A stretch of DNA of 64,000 nucleotides from Acidithiobacillus sp. YTS05 (GTDB lineage Bacteria; Pseudomonadota; Gammaproteobacteria; Acidithiobacillales; Acidithiobacillaceae), in NCBI RefSeq assembly GCF_024396695.1, contig NZ_CP094359.1:620001-684000 (forward strand). The letters are read 5' to 3'. A program made the translations under genes and the position numbers. Below, in pieces: positions 17,556 through 27,383 of the stretch. Under the pieces are notes generated by a model that ran no database searches, was not told the DNA's origin, and saw only the letters and a list, made by a program, of their open reading frames with translations. Each line of letters begins with the position of its first letter. Within the stretch, counting starts at the first letter, position 1.

Positions 17556-19754
17556 TCAGAAAGTGGCGTCTACGGTGGCGTAGACGTTGAAAGGCAGGTT
17601 CAGCTTTTGATAAGGATTGTTGCTGCTGCCGGTATAACTGACGATGTAGCTGCGATCGAAAAGATTGTTGAGATTGAGCGAGGCAGTCACCTTCTTGAAG
17701 CCGAGGGTATCGCTGAGGGGCGCATTGTGGAAGGTATAGCGCAGACTCATGTTGCTGTAGAAGCGACTACCCAGGGGCAGGAAACTGCTGCCAAGGCTGT
17801 AGTAGGAGTTTCCCATCTCATTAAACGAGATCGTTCCACGGAAGCCGTGGTAGCGAGCGATAAAGCCCACCGCTTCGGTGTGGTGCGGGGCATAGGGGAA
17901 GGGCTGCCCGGCGGAGGTCAGACGGGCGTCGAGGATACCGACGTTGGCGTAGGCACTGAAGATATCGTTCAGCACCACATTGTTCTGCCAACTGATGCCC
18001 TGGTTGATCGCCTTGCCGGCGTTCGCCAGCACCGTCTGATTCAAGGAACCTACCAGGATGGTGGTGCTCAGGATGTAATTGCTGAAATCCACGCGGAAGG
18101 CCTGCAATTGCGAAGACCAGGGACCAATTTCCCAATTGGTGCCCACCGAGTAGGTCTTGGCACGCTGGGGCTGCAGGTTGGCATTGTAGGTGCCGGTATA
18201 GAACTGGTTGTAGGCTGGGGGATTACTGTTCTCGCTGTAATTCACATAGGCGTGCCAATTGGGCAGGATGCGCAGGTTGGCGCCCACGGAGGGCAGCACC
18301 GAGCTAAAATTGACGTCGAATTTGCCAGGGCGCCCACGCGCCAGGGCCACGTCATCGATAAAGCTGCGGCTGACGTACAAATACTTGAAACCGGCCGTCA
18401 ATTTGAGCGCATCGACGGGCTTGTAATTGAGCACCACGAAGGGCTGATAGGTGTTCGTGACTACCGGCTCGTAGTAGCTGGAGCCCAGGTAGACATTGCT
18501 CATGCTGAGATAGCGTGAATCGTGCAAGGTGTTGTTGTGGTTGAACCAAAAGCCCAGCTCGCTATCCACCGGTCCTAGCGGCACGAGCAGCTTGGCAATA
18601 TTGCCCCAGCGATGGGTATTGTTGACGCTGTCGCGCAGCAACACCTGTCCAGCGCTGGGCCGCACCGTTGCGATGGCCCCGGTCGGCGTCAGCACCGTCT
18701 GGCTGTAAGTGGTAGCACTAGCGCTAAAGCCATCGCCATAGTAGTAATACAATTGATCCGAGAAGTGAACTCGTCCGAGATGTCCTTCGTACTTGGCGTA
18801 GCCCAGCCAGTTGATATAATTGTTGTAGTTGAAACCAGAATACAGGTAGTTCACCGTGCCATTGGGATTCAGCAGGTTGCTGGTATAGCTGTTGTAATCC
18901 CGGCCAAATTCGGCAATCTGCGCCGCAGTCGCGCCATTGTAGTAATTGAAGCGCTGGTTGTTCTGGGTGAAGAACAGGGTCAGGTTGCCGGGGCCGATGT
19001 GGGTAAGTGATTTGAAGAGAAACTGCGTCTGCGTAGCGCCGTTGTTCTGGAAGTAGCCATCGCGCTGGGTTTGATTGACATAGATCCAGGCCGAGGTGGG
19101 AGCGATGTTCTTGGCAAAGAGCCCAGTATTGATCAAACCACCATAGTTGTACTTGCCAAAGCTGCCGCCACCGACAATGGGCCGCACGATGGGGAAAGGC
19201 GAGGGCTTGAGACTGTAGGTGGCGAAGGCGCCGCCGAAGGCGGCCAGGCCGGGTAGGGCGGCCGATTCGGCGCCGGGATAATATTTGGCCCCGGCTACCA
19301 GTACCGAAGGAATGAACTCGTTAGTGTAGTAGGTATAGCTGTCGTTGTCGTTGAGAGGGATGCCATCCAGGGTGAAATTGATGAGCGACTTGCTGAAGCC
19401 GTTGATGTAGACGTCATCGCCATCCATGCTGTCACCGCTGCTGACGACCATGGCGTTGGGCAGGGTGTTGAGTACCTGGGTGTAGGAATCGGTGGGGCTG
19501 ATCATCTCAAACTGCCCCTTGGTGATGGTGGTCTCCTGCTGGGTGGCGGTCTTGTCAAACTTCTGCACGCGCTGAATATCGCTCTTGGGTGTCTGGCCCA
19601 CGTTCAGATTGGGGGCGGCACCGAAAAAACCGGTCTCGCTGCTGGCAGTTCCGGTAACCGTACCGAGAGACTGGGTATCGGCATGGGCATTGATCTGTAC
19701 CAAAGCGCCAATGGCTGCCGCTACGGACAGCGCCAGGGATTTCTTCGTGTTCAT
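17556..19754 (-). CDS. TonB-dependent outer-membrane receptor
   Basis: A 732-residue receptor: Sec signal peptide (MNTKKSLALSVAAAIGALVQ to about AHA), plug domain (about 50-190, with YINGFSKSLINFTLDGIPLNDND), then a Tyr/Asn-rich beta barrel ending in phenylalanine as outer-membrane proteins do. The start at 19754 is preceded by AGGAG and gives a clean signal peptide; an in-frame upstream start would add 18 residues before it. The ligand is not evident. The tandem Pho boxes upstream and the PhoD phosphatase at the operon's end point to uptake of a phosphorus compound or a metal-phosphate complex rather than an iron siderophore; this is inference. Confidence 0.92.
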   Translation of the reverse strand: MNTKKSLALSVAAAIGALVQINAHADTQSLGTVTGTASSETGFFGAAPNLNVGQTPKSDIQRVQKFDKTATQQETTITKGQFEMISPTDSYTQVLNTLPNAMVVSSGDSMDGDDVYINGFSKSLINFTLDGIPLNDNDSYTYYTNEFIPSVLVAGAKYYPGAESAALPGLAAFGGAFATYSLKPSPFPIVRPIVGGGSFGKYNYGGLINTGLFAKNIAPTSAWIYVNQTQRDGYFQNNGATQTQFLFKSLTHIGPGNLTLFFTQNNQRFNYYNGATAAQIAEFGRDYNSYTSNLLNPNGTVNYLYSGFNYNNYINWLGYAKYEGHLGRVHFSDQLYYYYGDGFSASATTYSQTVLTPTGAIATVRPSAGQVLLRDSVNNTHRWGNIAKLLVPLGPVDSELGFWFNHNNTLHDSRYLSMSNVYLGSSYYEPVVTNTYQPFVVLNYKPVDALKLTAGFKYLYVSRSFIDDVALARGRPGKFDVNFSSVLPSVGANLRILPNWHAYVNYSENSNPPAYNQFYTGTYNANLQPQRAKTYSVGTNWEIGPWSSQLQAFRVDFSNYILSTTILVGSLNQTVLANAGKAINQGISWQNNVVLNDIFSAYANVGILDARLTSAGQPFPYAPHHTEAVGFIARYHGFRGTISFNEMGNSYYSLGSSFLPLGSRFYSNMSLRYTFHNAPLSDTLGFKKVTASLNLNNLFDRSYIVSYTGSSNNPYQKLNLPFNVYATVDATF

Positions 19755-19839
19755 TCTGATACGCTCCTGTCGATGATGAGTCACTTTTGCCGCGGCTCTA
19801 GGTCTCACCTGCGTGGGTCAGACCTTATGTGGGAGGAAC

Positions 19840-19893
19840 TCTATCAGAGAAATGTTACAGTTGTATGAATCTTTCGTGACAGTTTTATGACAC
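19840..19893 (-). promoter_or_regulatory. Tandem Pho boxes and -10 for the TonB/phoD operon
   Basis: On the minus strand, 19893-19876 reads GTGTCATAAAACTGTCAC, which differs from the enterobacterial Pho-box consensus only at its first base. Exactly 22 bases on, 19871-19854 reads GATTCATACAACTGTAAC, a weaker second box in phase (11-bp direct repeats). Eight bases later is a -10-like GATAGA (19845-19840). PhoB-activated promoters place the box where the -35 would be, as here. The receptor start codon is about 86 bases downstream of the -10. Confidence 0.85.
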
Positions 19894-19961
19894 CCGCGTT
19901 CCTCTCTGACAAGTAAATTGTGCTACACTGTACCTCGTTGATCCTATGGAGGTATTTAGTC

Positions 19962-20504
19962 ATGTCCTATGCAAGGTTTGCGGTCGCACTCTTCCTCCCT
20001 CTAGCTCTTTCGGCTTGCGCCACGATGTCGCCGGTGGCGGGGAACTTTCCTCCTATCACACCCCACCAGGCGCAAAGCGGGGCCGAGAATGGCAAACTCG
20101 TACGCTGGGGCGGCGAGTTGATTCAGGCCGAGCCCGAGGCCCAGCAGACCTGTTTCACCGTGCTGGGTTTCCCCCTCAACTCCGAGGGCCGCCCGGTACT
20201 TGGTCGTCAGGCTGCGGATGTCGGTCGTTTTCTCGCCTGTGCGCCCGGATTCTACGATCCGACCTTATACGCCGCGGGACGCGAGGTGACCTTTATCGGA
20301 ACCATACAAGGGATTGTGGTCAAGAAGGTGGGGGGGTTCGAATATCCCTATCCGCGTCTGAGTGCCAGTCAGGTTTATCTCTGGCCCGTGCCAGAGCCGG
20401 AGCCGCGCATGAGCACTGTCGTCGTGAGTGGCGGATGGGGCTGGGGCTGGCCGGGTTATTACGGCCCGTTTGGTCCGCGTTTTGGCTGGATGTATCCCTG
20501 GTGA
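19962..20504 (+). CDS. Slp-family outer-membrane lipoprotein
   Basis: The 180-residue product has a lipoprotein signal with lipobox LSAC (Cys19), followed by a Slp-like domain (NGKLVRWGGELIQAEP...; DVGRFLACAPGFYDPTLYAAGREVTFIGTI) and a Gly/Trp/Pro-rich tail. Slp proteins are starvation- or acid-inducible in enterobacteria. A GGAGG site precedes the ATG. It is divergent from the TonB operon and could share its control region. Confidence 0.85.
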   Translation: MSYARFAVALFLPLALSACATMSPVAGNFPPITPHQAQSGAENGKLVRWGGELIQAEPEAQQTCFTVLGFPLNSEGRPVLGRQAADVGRFLACAPGFYDPTLYAAGREVTFIGTIQGIVVKKVGGFEYPYPRLSASQVYLWPVPEPEPRMSTVVVSGGWGWGWPGYYGPFGPRFGWMYPW

Positions 20505-20579
20505 CCTGATCTCGCCCAGACAGGGCGTGTCCTGCGGACGTCTGCGTGCTAGACTCCCGCCTTTACGGGTGGGGCGCAA

Positions 20580-21443
20580 ATGATTCGGAGTATGACGGGG
20601 TATGCCCGGGTGGTGGCGGGCGGGGCGGAAGATGGACGATCCTGGGAAGTCCGTGCGGTAAATCATCGCTTCCTGGAGATCGTCCTGCACCTTCCCGACA
20701 GTCTCCTTGGCATCGAGGCAGAATTGCGTCGGCGGGTCGCGCAGGTGGTCAAGCGCGGCAGGGTTGAACTGTGGCTGCGACATTCTGCCCAGGAGGAGCA
20801 GCCGAGTATTCGCATCAACCCCGCATTGCTGGCGGAACTGCGTGGCGCCGTAGGTGAGATTGCAGAGTTGTGGGACGCACCGCTCCCGGAACCCGATCCC
20901 CTCGAGCTGTTGCGCTGGCCGGGTGTCCTGCAGGCCCGAGAAATAGAGGAAATTCAGCCTGAGGCGTTGCTGGCGCATCTCGATGATGCCCTGCAGGAGC
21001 TGCAGGCATCGCGTCTGCGGGAAGGCAGCGCTCTTGCAGAAATTTTCCTGCAAAAGCTGGGCGCCATGGAGGAGATACTGCAATCCCTGCGCGTGCAACT
21101 TCCCGGCATTGAAGCGCGGCTGGCAGAACGCCTGGAACGACGCCTGGGCGATTTGCGGCAACAGGTGGAACCCGGCCGTTGGGAGCAAGAGCTGGTCTTT
21201 TATTTGCACCGGCAGGATGTGGCCGAGGAAATGGAACGATTGACAACGCACCTTGCAGAAATTCGCCAAGTGTTGCAACGTGACGAGGCCGTCGGACGAC
21301 GTCTGGATTTCCTGGTGCAGGAGTGCAATCGGGAGGCCAATACCTTGGGCTCCAAGGCCGGCGATCCACAGGTCAGTCGGGCCGCCATCGAGCTCAAGGT
21401 GCTGATCGAACAGTTGCGTGAGCAGATCCAGAATGTGGAGTAG
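20580..21443 (+). CDS. yicC: YicC-family endoribonuclease-like protein
   Basis: The 287-residue protein starts with the family hallmark IRSMTGYARV and ends with the conserved ECNREANTLGSKA...IELKVLIEQLREQIQNVE block. YicC proteins are linked to RNA turnover and stationary-phase survival. It lies eight bases before gmk, the usual gene order in proteobacteria. Confidence 0.92.
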   Translation: MIRSMTGYARVVAGGAEDGRSWEVRAVNHRFLEIVLHLPDSLLGIEAELRRRVAQVVKRGRVELWLRHSAQEEQPSIRINPALLAELRGAVGEIAELWDAPLPEPDPLELLRWPGVLQAREIEEIQPEALLAHLDDALQELQASRLREGSALAEIFLQKLGAMEEILQSLRVQLPGIEARLAERLERRLGDLRQQVEPGRWEQELVFYLHRQDVAEEMERLTTHLAEIRQVLQRDEAVGRRLDFLVQECNREANTLGSKAGDPQVSRAAIELKVLIEQLREQIQNVE

Positions 21444-21451
21444 CCATAATC

Positions 21452-22084
21452 ATGAGTGATCGCGCCCATCATGCAGGGATTCTCTGGATCATTTCGGCGC
21501 CCAGCGGCGCCGGCAAGACCAGCCTGTCTCGTGCTCTGGTGCAGGAAACGACGGCTCTGCGCACGTCGGTGTCTTTTACCACGCGCGCTCCGCGTCCGGG
21601 AGAGATCGATGGTCAGGACTATCACTTCATCTCGGCAGAGCAATTTGCCGGAATGGCAGAGCGTGGAGAATTCCTGGAGCATGCGTTGGTACACGGCAAC
21701 CGGTATGGTACCGGCGAATCGTGGGTGAAAAAGCAGCTCTTTTCCGGGGTGGACTGCTTGCTGGAAATCGACTGGCAGGGTGCGCGCCTGGTGCGAGAGC
21801 GCTTGCCAGAGCATGTCGTCAGCGTTTTCATCCTTCCACCTTCCTTGGCCGTTCTCGCTGAACGCTTGCGGGGTCGCGGCCAGGATAGCGACGAGGTGAT
21901 TGCCCGACGACTGGCGGCAGCGCGGGAAGAGCTGCTACATTACGATGAGTTTGATTATCTCGTGGTTAATGAGGAGTTTCAGCGCGCTTTGGAGGACTTG
22001 CGTTGTGTCGTGCGTGCCGAGCATCTGCGGCGCAATCGCCAGCAGCACGAGGAACACACGCGTCTGCGTACTCTTTTGGCGTGA
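21452..22084 (+). CDS. gmk: Guanylate kinase
   Basis: A 210-residue guanylate kinase with P-loop APSGAGKTS near residue 17 and the GMP-binding TTRAPRPGEIDGQDYHF block; it converts GMP to GDP with ATP. It sits in the yicC-gmk-rpoZ-spoT array, which groups GTP and (p)ppGpp metabolism. Confidence 0.96.
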   Translation: MSDRAHHAGILWIISAPSGAGKTSLSRALVQETTALRTSVSFTTRAPRPGEIDGQDYHFISAEQFAGMAERGEFLEHALVHGNRYGTGESWVKKQLFSGVDCLLEIDWQGARLVRERLPEHVVSVFILPPSLAVLAERLRGRGQDSDEVIARRLAAAREELLHYDEFDYLVVNEEFQRALEDLRCVVRAEHLRRNRQQHEEHTRLRTLLA

Positions 22085-22112
22085 TTTTGTAAAATAGTGA
22101 GGGAATGCCGTC

Positions 22113-22388
22113 ATGGCTCGTATTACTGTAGAAGACTGTTTGTCGAAGGTGGACAACCGCTTTGAGCTGACCTTGGTGGCAGCCCGGCGTGCCCGCCAGC
22201 TGGCTGGTGGTGCGCAGCCATTGCTTCCCGCCGGGAGAGATAAAAATACCGTGATGGCGCTACGCGAAATTGCCGCCGGTAAGGTGAGTCGTGCCATCCT
22301 CGACGAGCCGGCACCGCCACCTTTGGCCAGTTTCCCCGGCGCTGCACGGCGGGAATCCGCAGGTATCGAGGATGTCGGCGGCGACTGA
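22113..22388 (+). CDS. rpoZ: RNA polymerase omega subunit
   Basis: The 91-residue protein begins [30 protein letters not shown], the diagnostic omega sequence, and carries the [16 protein letters not shown] block. Omega assists RNAP assembly and forms one of the ppGpp sites. Its last 17 bases overlap the start of spoT. Confidence 0.95.
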   Translation: MARITVEDCLSKVDNRFELTLVAARRARQLAGGAQPLLPAGRDKNTVMALREIAAGKVSRAILDEPAPPPLASFPGAARRESAGIEDVGGD

Positions 22389-24639
22389 ACTCAGCAACCC
22401 GGCAGACTCCGTTTTTCTGGCGGAGGCTGCCGAGGTGTTGCAGCTCTCGCCGGTAACCCCGGCTTTGGATGATCCTTGTGCGCCGCTACGTCTTCTCCTA
22501 CAGCGCTATCTGTCGCCAGAAGATGTGCAGAAGGTGCGCGATGCCTATGAGCTGGCGGCATTGGCGCATCGGGAGCAGCGGCGCCGTAGTGGTGAACCCT
22601 ACATTCATCACCCGGTGGCGGTTGCCTGTATCCTCGCAGAACTTCAGTTGGATGTCGCCACCATACAGGCAGCGCTCTTGCATGATGTCATCGAGGATTG
22701 TGGCATCAGCAAAGACGAGCTGACGGAACGCTTCGGCGCCGAGGTCACCGAGATGGTAGATGGCGTCAGCAAACTCGGCCAAGTGCGCTTCGAGACCCGG
22801 GAAGAGGCGCAGGCGGAAAACTTCCGCAAGATGTTTCTGGCGATGTCACGTGATATCCGCGTCGTGCTGATCAAACTTGCCGACCGGTTACACAACATGC
22901 GCACCATGGGGGTGATGGCGGCGGACAAACGCCGGCGCATTTCCCGCGAGACCCTGGATATCTATGCGCCAATCGCCCAGCGTCTGGGTATCCACGCCAT
23001 TCGTATCGAGTTGGAAGAACTCGCCTTTTCGCATCTCTATCCGAAACGCTGGCATGCCCTGAATCAAGCGATCAAGGCAGCCCGGGGTAATCGTAAAGAG
23101 GGCGTACAGAAAATTGGACAGCTGATTGCCGAGCGTTTGCGGCAGGAAGCGATCCATGCCCAGGTAAGTGGGCGGGAAAAGCATGTCTACAGCATTTACC
23201 GGAAGATGCAGCGCAAGGGACTACCTTTTTCCGCCATTCACGATCTCCATGCTTTTCGCATCATTGTCGATGATGTCGATACCTGCTACCGAGTGCTCGG
23301 CATCGTCCATAGTCTGTTTCGTCCCATTCCCGGGCGTTTCAAAGATTACATCGCCATCCCGAAATCGAATGGCTATCAGTCTCTCCATACCATCCTGCTA
23401 GGGCCTTTTGGACATCCGGTGGAGATCCAGATTCGGACCGAGGATATGCATCGGGTGGCGGAAGCCGGAGTGGCCGCGCATTGGCTCTACAAGAGCGGAA
23501 TTCAGCGGGCTCATGCCGAGGCGCAGGCGCGCGCGTGGATCCAGCGTCTGCTGGAGTTGCAGGCCCAGGGGGGGGATTCGCAAGAGTTTCTCGAAAGCCT
23601 GAAGATGGATCTCTTCCCTGATGAGGTCTACGTGTTCACCCCGAAGGGCAAAATTCTAGGTCTACCGCGGGGTGCTACGGCCATTGATTTTGCCTATGCC
23701 GTGCACAGTGATATCGGTAATCGCGCGGTGGCCGCCAAAATCAATGAGATCTATGTGCCGTTGCGCAGCATCATCGACAATGGTGACAAGGTGGAGATCA
23801 TCACCGCCGAGTCGGCACATCCCCAGGCCGGCTGGCTGGAGGTCGTGGTCACCGCCAAGGCGCGTGCCAATATCCGCTCTTACCTCAAGACCATTCAGCG
23901 TGGTGACGCGGAACAACTGGGTGCCAGTCTGCTCGACAAGGCCCTGCGTAGTCTGGGAACCTCTCTCGAAGCATTGACGGAAGAAGATTTTCAGCGTGTC
24001 TATCCCACTTTTCAGGTGGCAGACCGTAGCGCCTTGTTGGTGTCGATCGGCATCGGTCAGGTCATTCCGCTGGTGGTGGCGCAAAAACTCGTACCCGAGG
24101 AAGAGCGTGGGCGTCTGGCGCAAACGGCGCGCCGACTGGGGCAGGCGGTAAGCTCCTTGCTACCGGGGCGGCCTGGGCGTGAGACGGGACACAACCAGCC
24201 ATTGCTGATCCGCGGTACCGAGGGGATGCCAGTTACCCTGGCGCGCTGTTGTCGTCCCATTCCCGGGGATCCGATCCTCGGCTTCATCACGGCGGGCAAA
24301 GGGATTGTGGTGCACACCCACGATTGCCACAACATTCGGGAATGGCGCAAGCGTCGTGACCGCTGGGTGGACGTGCAGTGGGATCCCGAAGTGCATGCCG
24401 AGTTTCCGGTCCTGGTGCGGGTTGTGGCGGAGAGTGGACGCGGGGTCCTGGCGCGGGTGGCAACCCATATCGCCCAGGCCGATGCCAACATCGATCATGT
24501 CGATATCGAACCCCAGGATGGCCTGTATACCGGTATTACCTTTACCATCACGGTGCGCGACCGCGATCACCTGGCCCAGGTGGTGCGGAATTTACGCTCC
24601 CTGCCCTCGGTGTCGCGGGTGCAGCGCGTGAAAGGATGA
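22372..24639 (+). CDS. spoT: Bifunctional (p)ppGpp synthase/hydrolase (RelA/SpoT family)
   Basis: The 755-residue protein has the full Rel/Spo layout: HD hydrolase domain with LLHDVIEDC intact (about residues 55-200), synthetase domain with [20 protein letters not shown] (about 255-370), TGS domain starting at [12 protein letters not shown], a zinc-finger-like CRPIPGD segment, and a C-terminal ACT domain ([20 protein letters not shown]). Both catalytic halves look intact, so it should make and degrade (p)ppGpp. The ATG at 22372 overlaps rpoZ; a longer in-frame reading into rpoZ is less likely. Confidence 0.94.
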   Translation: MSAATELSNPADSVFLAEAAEVLQLSPVTPALDDPCAPLRLLLQRYLSPEDVQKVRDAYELAALAHREQRRRSGEPYIHHPVAVACILAELQLDVATIQAALLHDVIEDCGISKDELTERFGAEVTEMVDGVSKLGQVRFETREEAQAENFRKMFLAMSRDIRVVLIKLADRLHNMRTMGVMAADKRRRISRETLDIYAPIAQRLGIHAIRIELEELAFSHLYPKRWHALNQAIKAARGNRKEGVQKIGQLIAERLRQEAIHAQVSGREKHVYSIYRKMQRKGLPFSAIHDLHAFRIIVDDVDTCYRVLGIVHSLFRPIPGRFKDYIAIPKSNGYQSLHTILLGPFGHPVEIQIRTEDMHRVAEAGVAAHWLYKSGIQRAHAEAQARAWIQRLLELQAQGGDSQEFLESLKMDLFPDEVYVFTPKGKILGLPRGATAIDFAYAVHSDIGNRAVAAKINEIYVPLRSIIDNGDKVEIITAESAHPQAGWLEVVVTAKARANIRSYLKTIQRGDAEQLGASLLDKALRSLGTSLEALTEEDFQRVYPTFQVADRSALLVSIGIGQVIPLVVAQKLVPEEERGRLAQTARRLGQAVSSLLPGRPGRETGHNQPLLIRGTEGMPVTLARCCRPIPGDPILGFITAGKGIVVHTHDCHNIREWRKRRDRWVDVQWDPEVHAEFPVLVRVVAESGRGVLARVATHIAQADANIDHVDIEPQDGLYTGITFTITVRDRDHLAQVVRNLRSLPSVSRVQRVKG

Positions 24640-24656
24640 ATTGTCAGGAGATTGTC

Positions 24657-25058
24657 ATGCCCAAACCCGTTCACAGTGCAGAGGCCCCAAAGGCCATAGG
24701 CGCCTACAGTCAGGCCATGATCCATGGCGATCTGCTGTATCTCTCTGGTCAGATCCCGATCGATCCGAAAACGGGAGAGCTGGTGCAGGGAGACTTTGCT
24801 GTGCAGATGCAACAGGTCCTGGATAATTTGCAAGCCGTCTGTGGGGCGGCGGGCACCGACCTACGGCGGGCGGTGAAATTACAGGTGTATCTGAGTGATC
24901 TGAGCAATTTTGCGACGGTGAATGCGCTCATGGAAAAATTTTTTACCCCTCCCTATCCGGCGCGTGCGGCATTACAGGTTGCCGCCTTACCGCGTAACGC
25001 GGCGGTGGAGATCGACGGCATCGTCGCCCTGGCTGAGGCGGATCATGCTACCGGCTGA
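24657..25058 (+). CDS. ridA: RidA-family reactive enamine/imine deaminase
   Basis: A 133-residue RidA (YjgF/YER057c/UK114) protein with APKAIGAYSQA, LYLSGQIPIDP and the C-terminal PARAALQVAALPRNAAVEIDGIVAL including the catalytic Arg. It hydrolyses 2-aminoacrylate-type intermediates. CAGGAG lies six bases before the chosen ATG; an alternative ATG at 24636 lacks a site. The gene follows spoT, as often seen. Confidence 0.94.
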   Translation: MPKPVHSAEAPKAIGAYSQAMIHGDLLYLSGQIPIDPKTGELVQGDFAVQMQQVLDNLQAVCGAAGTDLRRAVKLQVYLSDLSNFATVNALMEKFFTPPYPARAALQVAALPRNAAVEIDGIVALAEADHATG

Positions 25059-25257
25059 TCTGCAGCAGCCGGTTCGCGTTCTTCTGCAACGCTATCCGGA
25101 ATTGCGTGGCTTGCTGGAAGAAAAGGGAATCCACTGCAATGAGTGTTTCGTCGCCGAGCGAGAAACCTTGGCTGGCGTAGCTGCCATGCATCATCTCGAT
25201 CTAGAGTTGTTGCTGCAGGACTGGGAAAGGCGCCGCGCGCAAGACGCCAACGCCTGA
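25045..25257 (+). CDS. Small CxxC protein, DUF1858-like
   Basis: A 70-residue protein with a single CNEC motif (about residues 32-35) followed by ETLAGVAAMHHLDLELLL. The spacing resembles the DUF1858 / hybrid-cluster-associated redox disulfide domain. It overlaps ridA by 14 bases and ends four bases before recG, so it is certainly in this transcription unit. A redox or iron-sulfur-related role is a guess from the motif. Confidence 0.65.
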   Translation: MLPADLQQPVRVLLQRYPELRGLLEEKGIHCNECFVAERETLAGVAAMHHLDLELLLQDWERRRAQDANA

Positions 25258-25261
25258 AGGT

Positions 25262-27313
25262 ATGGCGGTATCGCGTCCAGCGCTGCGTCTGCAGGATTCT
25301 TTGGCAGCGTTGCCCGGCATCGGGCCGGCGCTTGCTGGACGCATGGCGGGCCTGGGTCTCACGAGGATCGAGGACCTGCTTTTTCATCTCCCCCTGCGGT
25401 TTCAGGATCGTCGGCGCCTCTTGCCGATTGCTTCTCTGCGGCCGGGGATGGAATGCGCGGTACTGGGGGAAATTGTCGATCTGCAGCGCCAGACCGGCCG
25501 GCGAGAGCAGTGGTTGCTGCGTCTTGCGGATGCAAGTGGGGCAGCCCTTCGCCTGCGATTCTTTCACCTGAGTCCGGCTTTGCGCCAGCAATGGCACAGC
25601 GGACGCAGACTCTGGTGCTTTGGCGAATTGCGCGCGGGTCTGCAGGGGCTGGAGATGGTGCATCCCGAGTGGCAGCTCGCCGATCGAGGGGATTTTCGGC
25701 CTCCCGAGCATCTGACACCGTTCTATCCCAGCACCCAGGGCATCCACCAACAGCAGTGGCGGCGTTTCATTGCTGCCGCGCAGGAATTGTTGCCCAGCCT
25801 CGCTGATCCCTTACAGGCATATTTCCCGGACTGGCCGAGTATGGCCGACAGTATTCGCTACCTGCACCGGGGCGGGGAGCGTGCGCCCATGGCCGCGGAT
25901 CGGGAGTGGCAACGAGTCGCCCTGGAGGAGCTCCTGGCGCATCATCTGGCTTTGCGTCGGGAACGTCGGAAAAGCGCTGCGCAACTGGCAGAATCTGTGC
26001 CTGATCCCAGGCTTTGGCAGCGGCTGCGCAGGACCTTGTCTTTTTCGCCAACGTCTGCGCAGGAACGGGTGATTGCCGAGGCGGTAGCCGACCTGGCGAG
26101 CCAGCGGCCGATGCGGCGGCTGGTGCAGGGTGACGTCGGTTCGGGGAAAACCCTGGTGGCGGTTGCGATACTCCTGCATGTGGTAGCAGCGGGTAAACAG
26201 GTTGCCGTCATGGCGCCGACGGAAATTCTGGCAGTGCAACTGTATGAGCGTCTGCAGTCCTGGTTGTCTTCGCTGGACGTGGCGGTGGGGCTCTTGCTGG
26301 GTAGCCAGGGACTGCGTCAGCGACGCACTACCATGACGGATTTGCAGGAAGGTAGCCTGTCCGTCGTTTGTGGGACGCAGGCGTTATTCCAGGAGAATGT
26401 GGAGTTTGCCCGTCTGGGGCTGGTGATCATTGATGAGCAGCATCGCTTTGGCGTCGAGCAACGCCGTCGACTGCTGGAAAAGGGCGACCTGCCCCATCTC
26501 CTGGTAATGACCGCAACACCGATCCCGCGTACTCTGGCCATGACCCTGCACGCCGATCTGGATATTTCCAGCATCGATGAATTGCCGCCGGGGCGGCAAC
26601 CCATCGACACGCTGGTGCTGGCCGATGATCGGCGGGAGGAATTGATCCAGCGGCTGCATCACCTGCTTGCCGCTGGGCGCCAGATCTATTGGGTCTGTCC
26701 TTTGATCGAGGAATCCGAGATCCTGCAATTGCAGGCAGCGGAGACCAGTTATGCCGATTTGCAGGCAGTATTGCCGGAAATTTCCATTGGCTTGCTGCAT
26801 GGGCGCCAGCGCAGCGAGGAGAAGGCGCAGATCATGGAGGCATTCCGGCACGGGAAGCTGCGAATATTGGTGGCGACGACGGTGATCGAAGTAGGGGTGG
26901 ATGTTCCCAATGCATCGGTGATGGTGATCGAGCACGCCGAGCGTTTGGGATTGGCGCAATTGCATCAGTTGCGCGGGAGAGTGGGGCGGGGCGCGCAGGC
27001 CAGTGTCTGTATCCTGATGTATCACGCACCCCTTTCGGCCAAGGCGCGGGAAAGACTGCAGATCCTGCGTGCGTCGCAGGATGGCTTTGTCATTGCGCGC
27101 AAGGATTTGGAGATGCGGGGACCGGGGGAGTTTCTGGGAGTGCGGCAGAGCGGTGAGCGGCAGTTGCGTATCGCCGATCTGCTGCGCGATGAAGCGCTTT
27201 TGGCGCTTCTTCCAGGACTTGCCGAACGCCTGGAGCGGGACTGTCCGGAGGCGATCGATGTGCTCGTCCAGCGCTGGTTGGGTTCAGGCACTGCCTATGC
27301 GGCAATAGGCTGA
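25262..27313 (+). CDS. recG: ATP-dependent DNA helicase RecG
   Basis: The 683-residue protein has the N-terminal wedge/OB domain (about 1-240), then superfamily-2 helicase motifs: GDVGSGKTLVA (Walker A), DEQHRFGVEQRR (DEQH box), TATPIPRTLA, and the RecG-specific QLRGRVGRG...C and FLGVRQSG motifs near the end. It drives regression of stalled forks and branch migration. It closes the housekeeping operon. Confidence 0.95.
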   Translation: MAVSRPALRLQDSLAALPGIGPALAGRMAGLGLTRIEDLLFHLPLRFQDRRRLLPIASLRPGMECAVLGEIVDLQRQTGRREQWLLRLADASGAALRLRFFHLSPALRQQWHSGRRLWCFGELRAGLQGLEMVHPEWQLADRGDFRPPEHLTPFYPSTQGIHQQQWRRFIAAAQELLPSLADPLQAYFPDWPSMADSIRYLHRGGERAPMAADREWQRVALEELLAHHLALRRERRKSAAQLAESVPDPRLWQRLRRTLSFSPTSAQERVIAEAVADLASQRPMRRLVQGDVGSGKTLVAVAILLHVVAAGKQVAVMAPTEILAVQLYERLQSWLSSLDVAVGLLLGSQGLRQRRTTMTDLQEGSLSVVCGTQALFQENVEFARLGLVIIDEQHRFGVEQRRRLLEKGDLPHLLVMTATPIPRTLAMTLHADLDISSIDELPPGRQPIDTLVLADDRREELIQRLHHLLAAGRQIYWVCPLIEESEILQLQAAETSYADLQAVLPEISIGLLHGRQRSEEKAQIMEAFRHGKLRILVATTVIEVGVDVPNASVMVIEHAERLGLAQLHQLRGRVGRGAQASVCILMYHAPLSAKARERLQILRASQDGFVIARKDLEMRGPGEFLGVRQSGERQLRIADLLRDEALLALLPGLAERLERDCPEAIDVLVQRWLGSGTAYAAIG

Positions 27314-27331
27314 AAAGAGGGAGGAATATCC

Positions 27332-27370
27332 TTGACATGCTGAGACACTATCTGTACAAATAAATGTACA
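27332..27370 (+). promoter_or_regulatory. yefM-yoeB promoter and operator
   Basis: A consensus -35 TTGACA (27332-27337) is followed after exactly 17 bases by -10 TACAAA (27355-27360). Two TGTACA palindromes at 27353-27358 and 27365-27370 lie 12 bases apart, centre to centre, overlapping the -10. This is the arrangement known from YefM-YoeB autoregulation in Escherichia coli. Confidence 0.85.
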
Positions 27371-27383
27371 AATGGAGGCGCCA

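Noticed and set aside
17385..18518. Long open frame (377 codons) on the plus strand across the TonB-receptor gene
   Set aside because: It lies wholly opposite exbB and the receptor, has Val/Gly/Ile-rich low-complexity composition and no family features; it is an antisense shadow of real codons.
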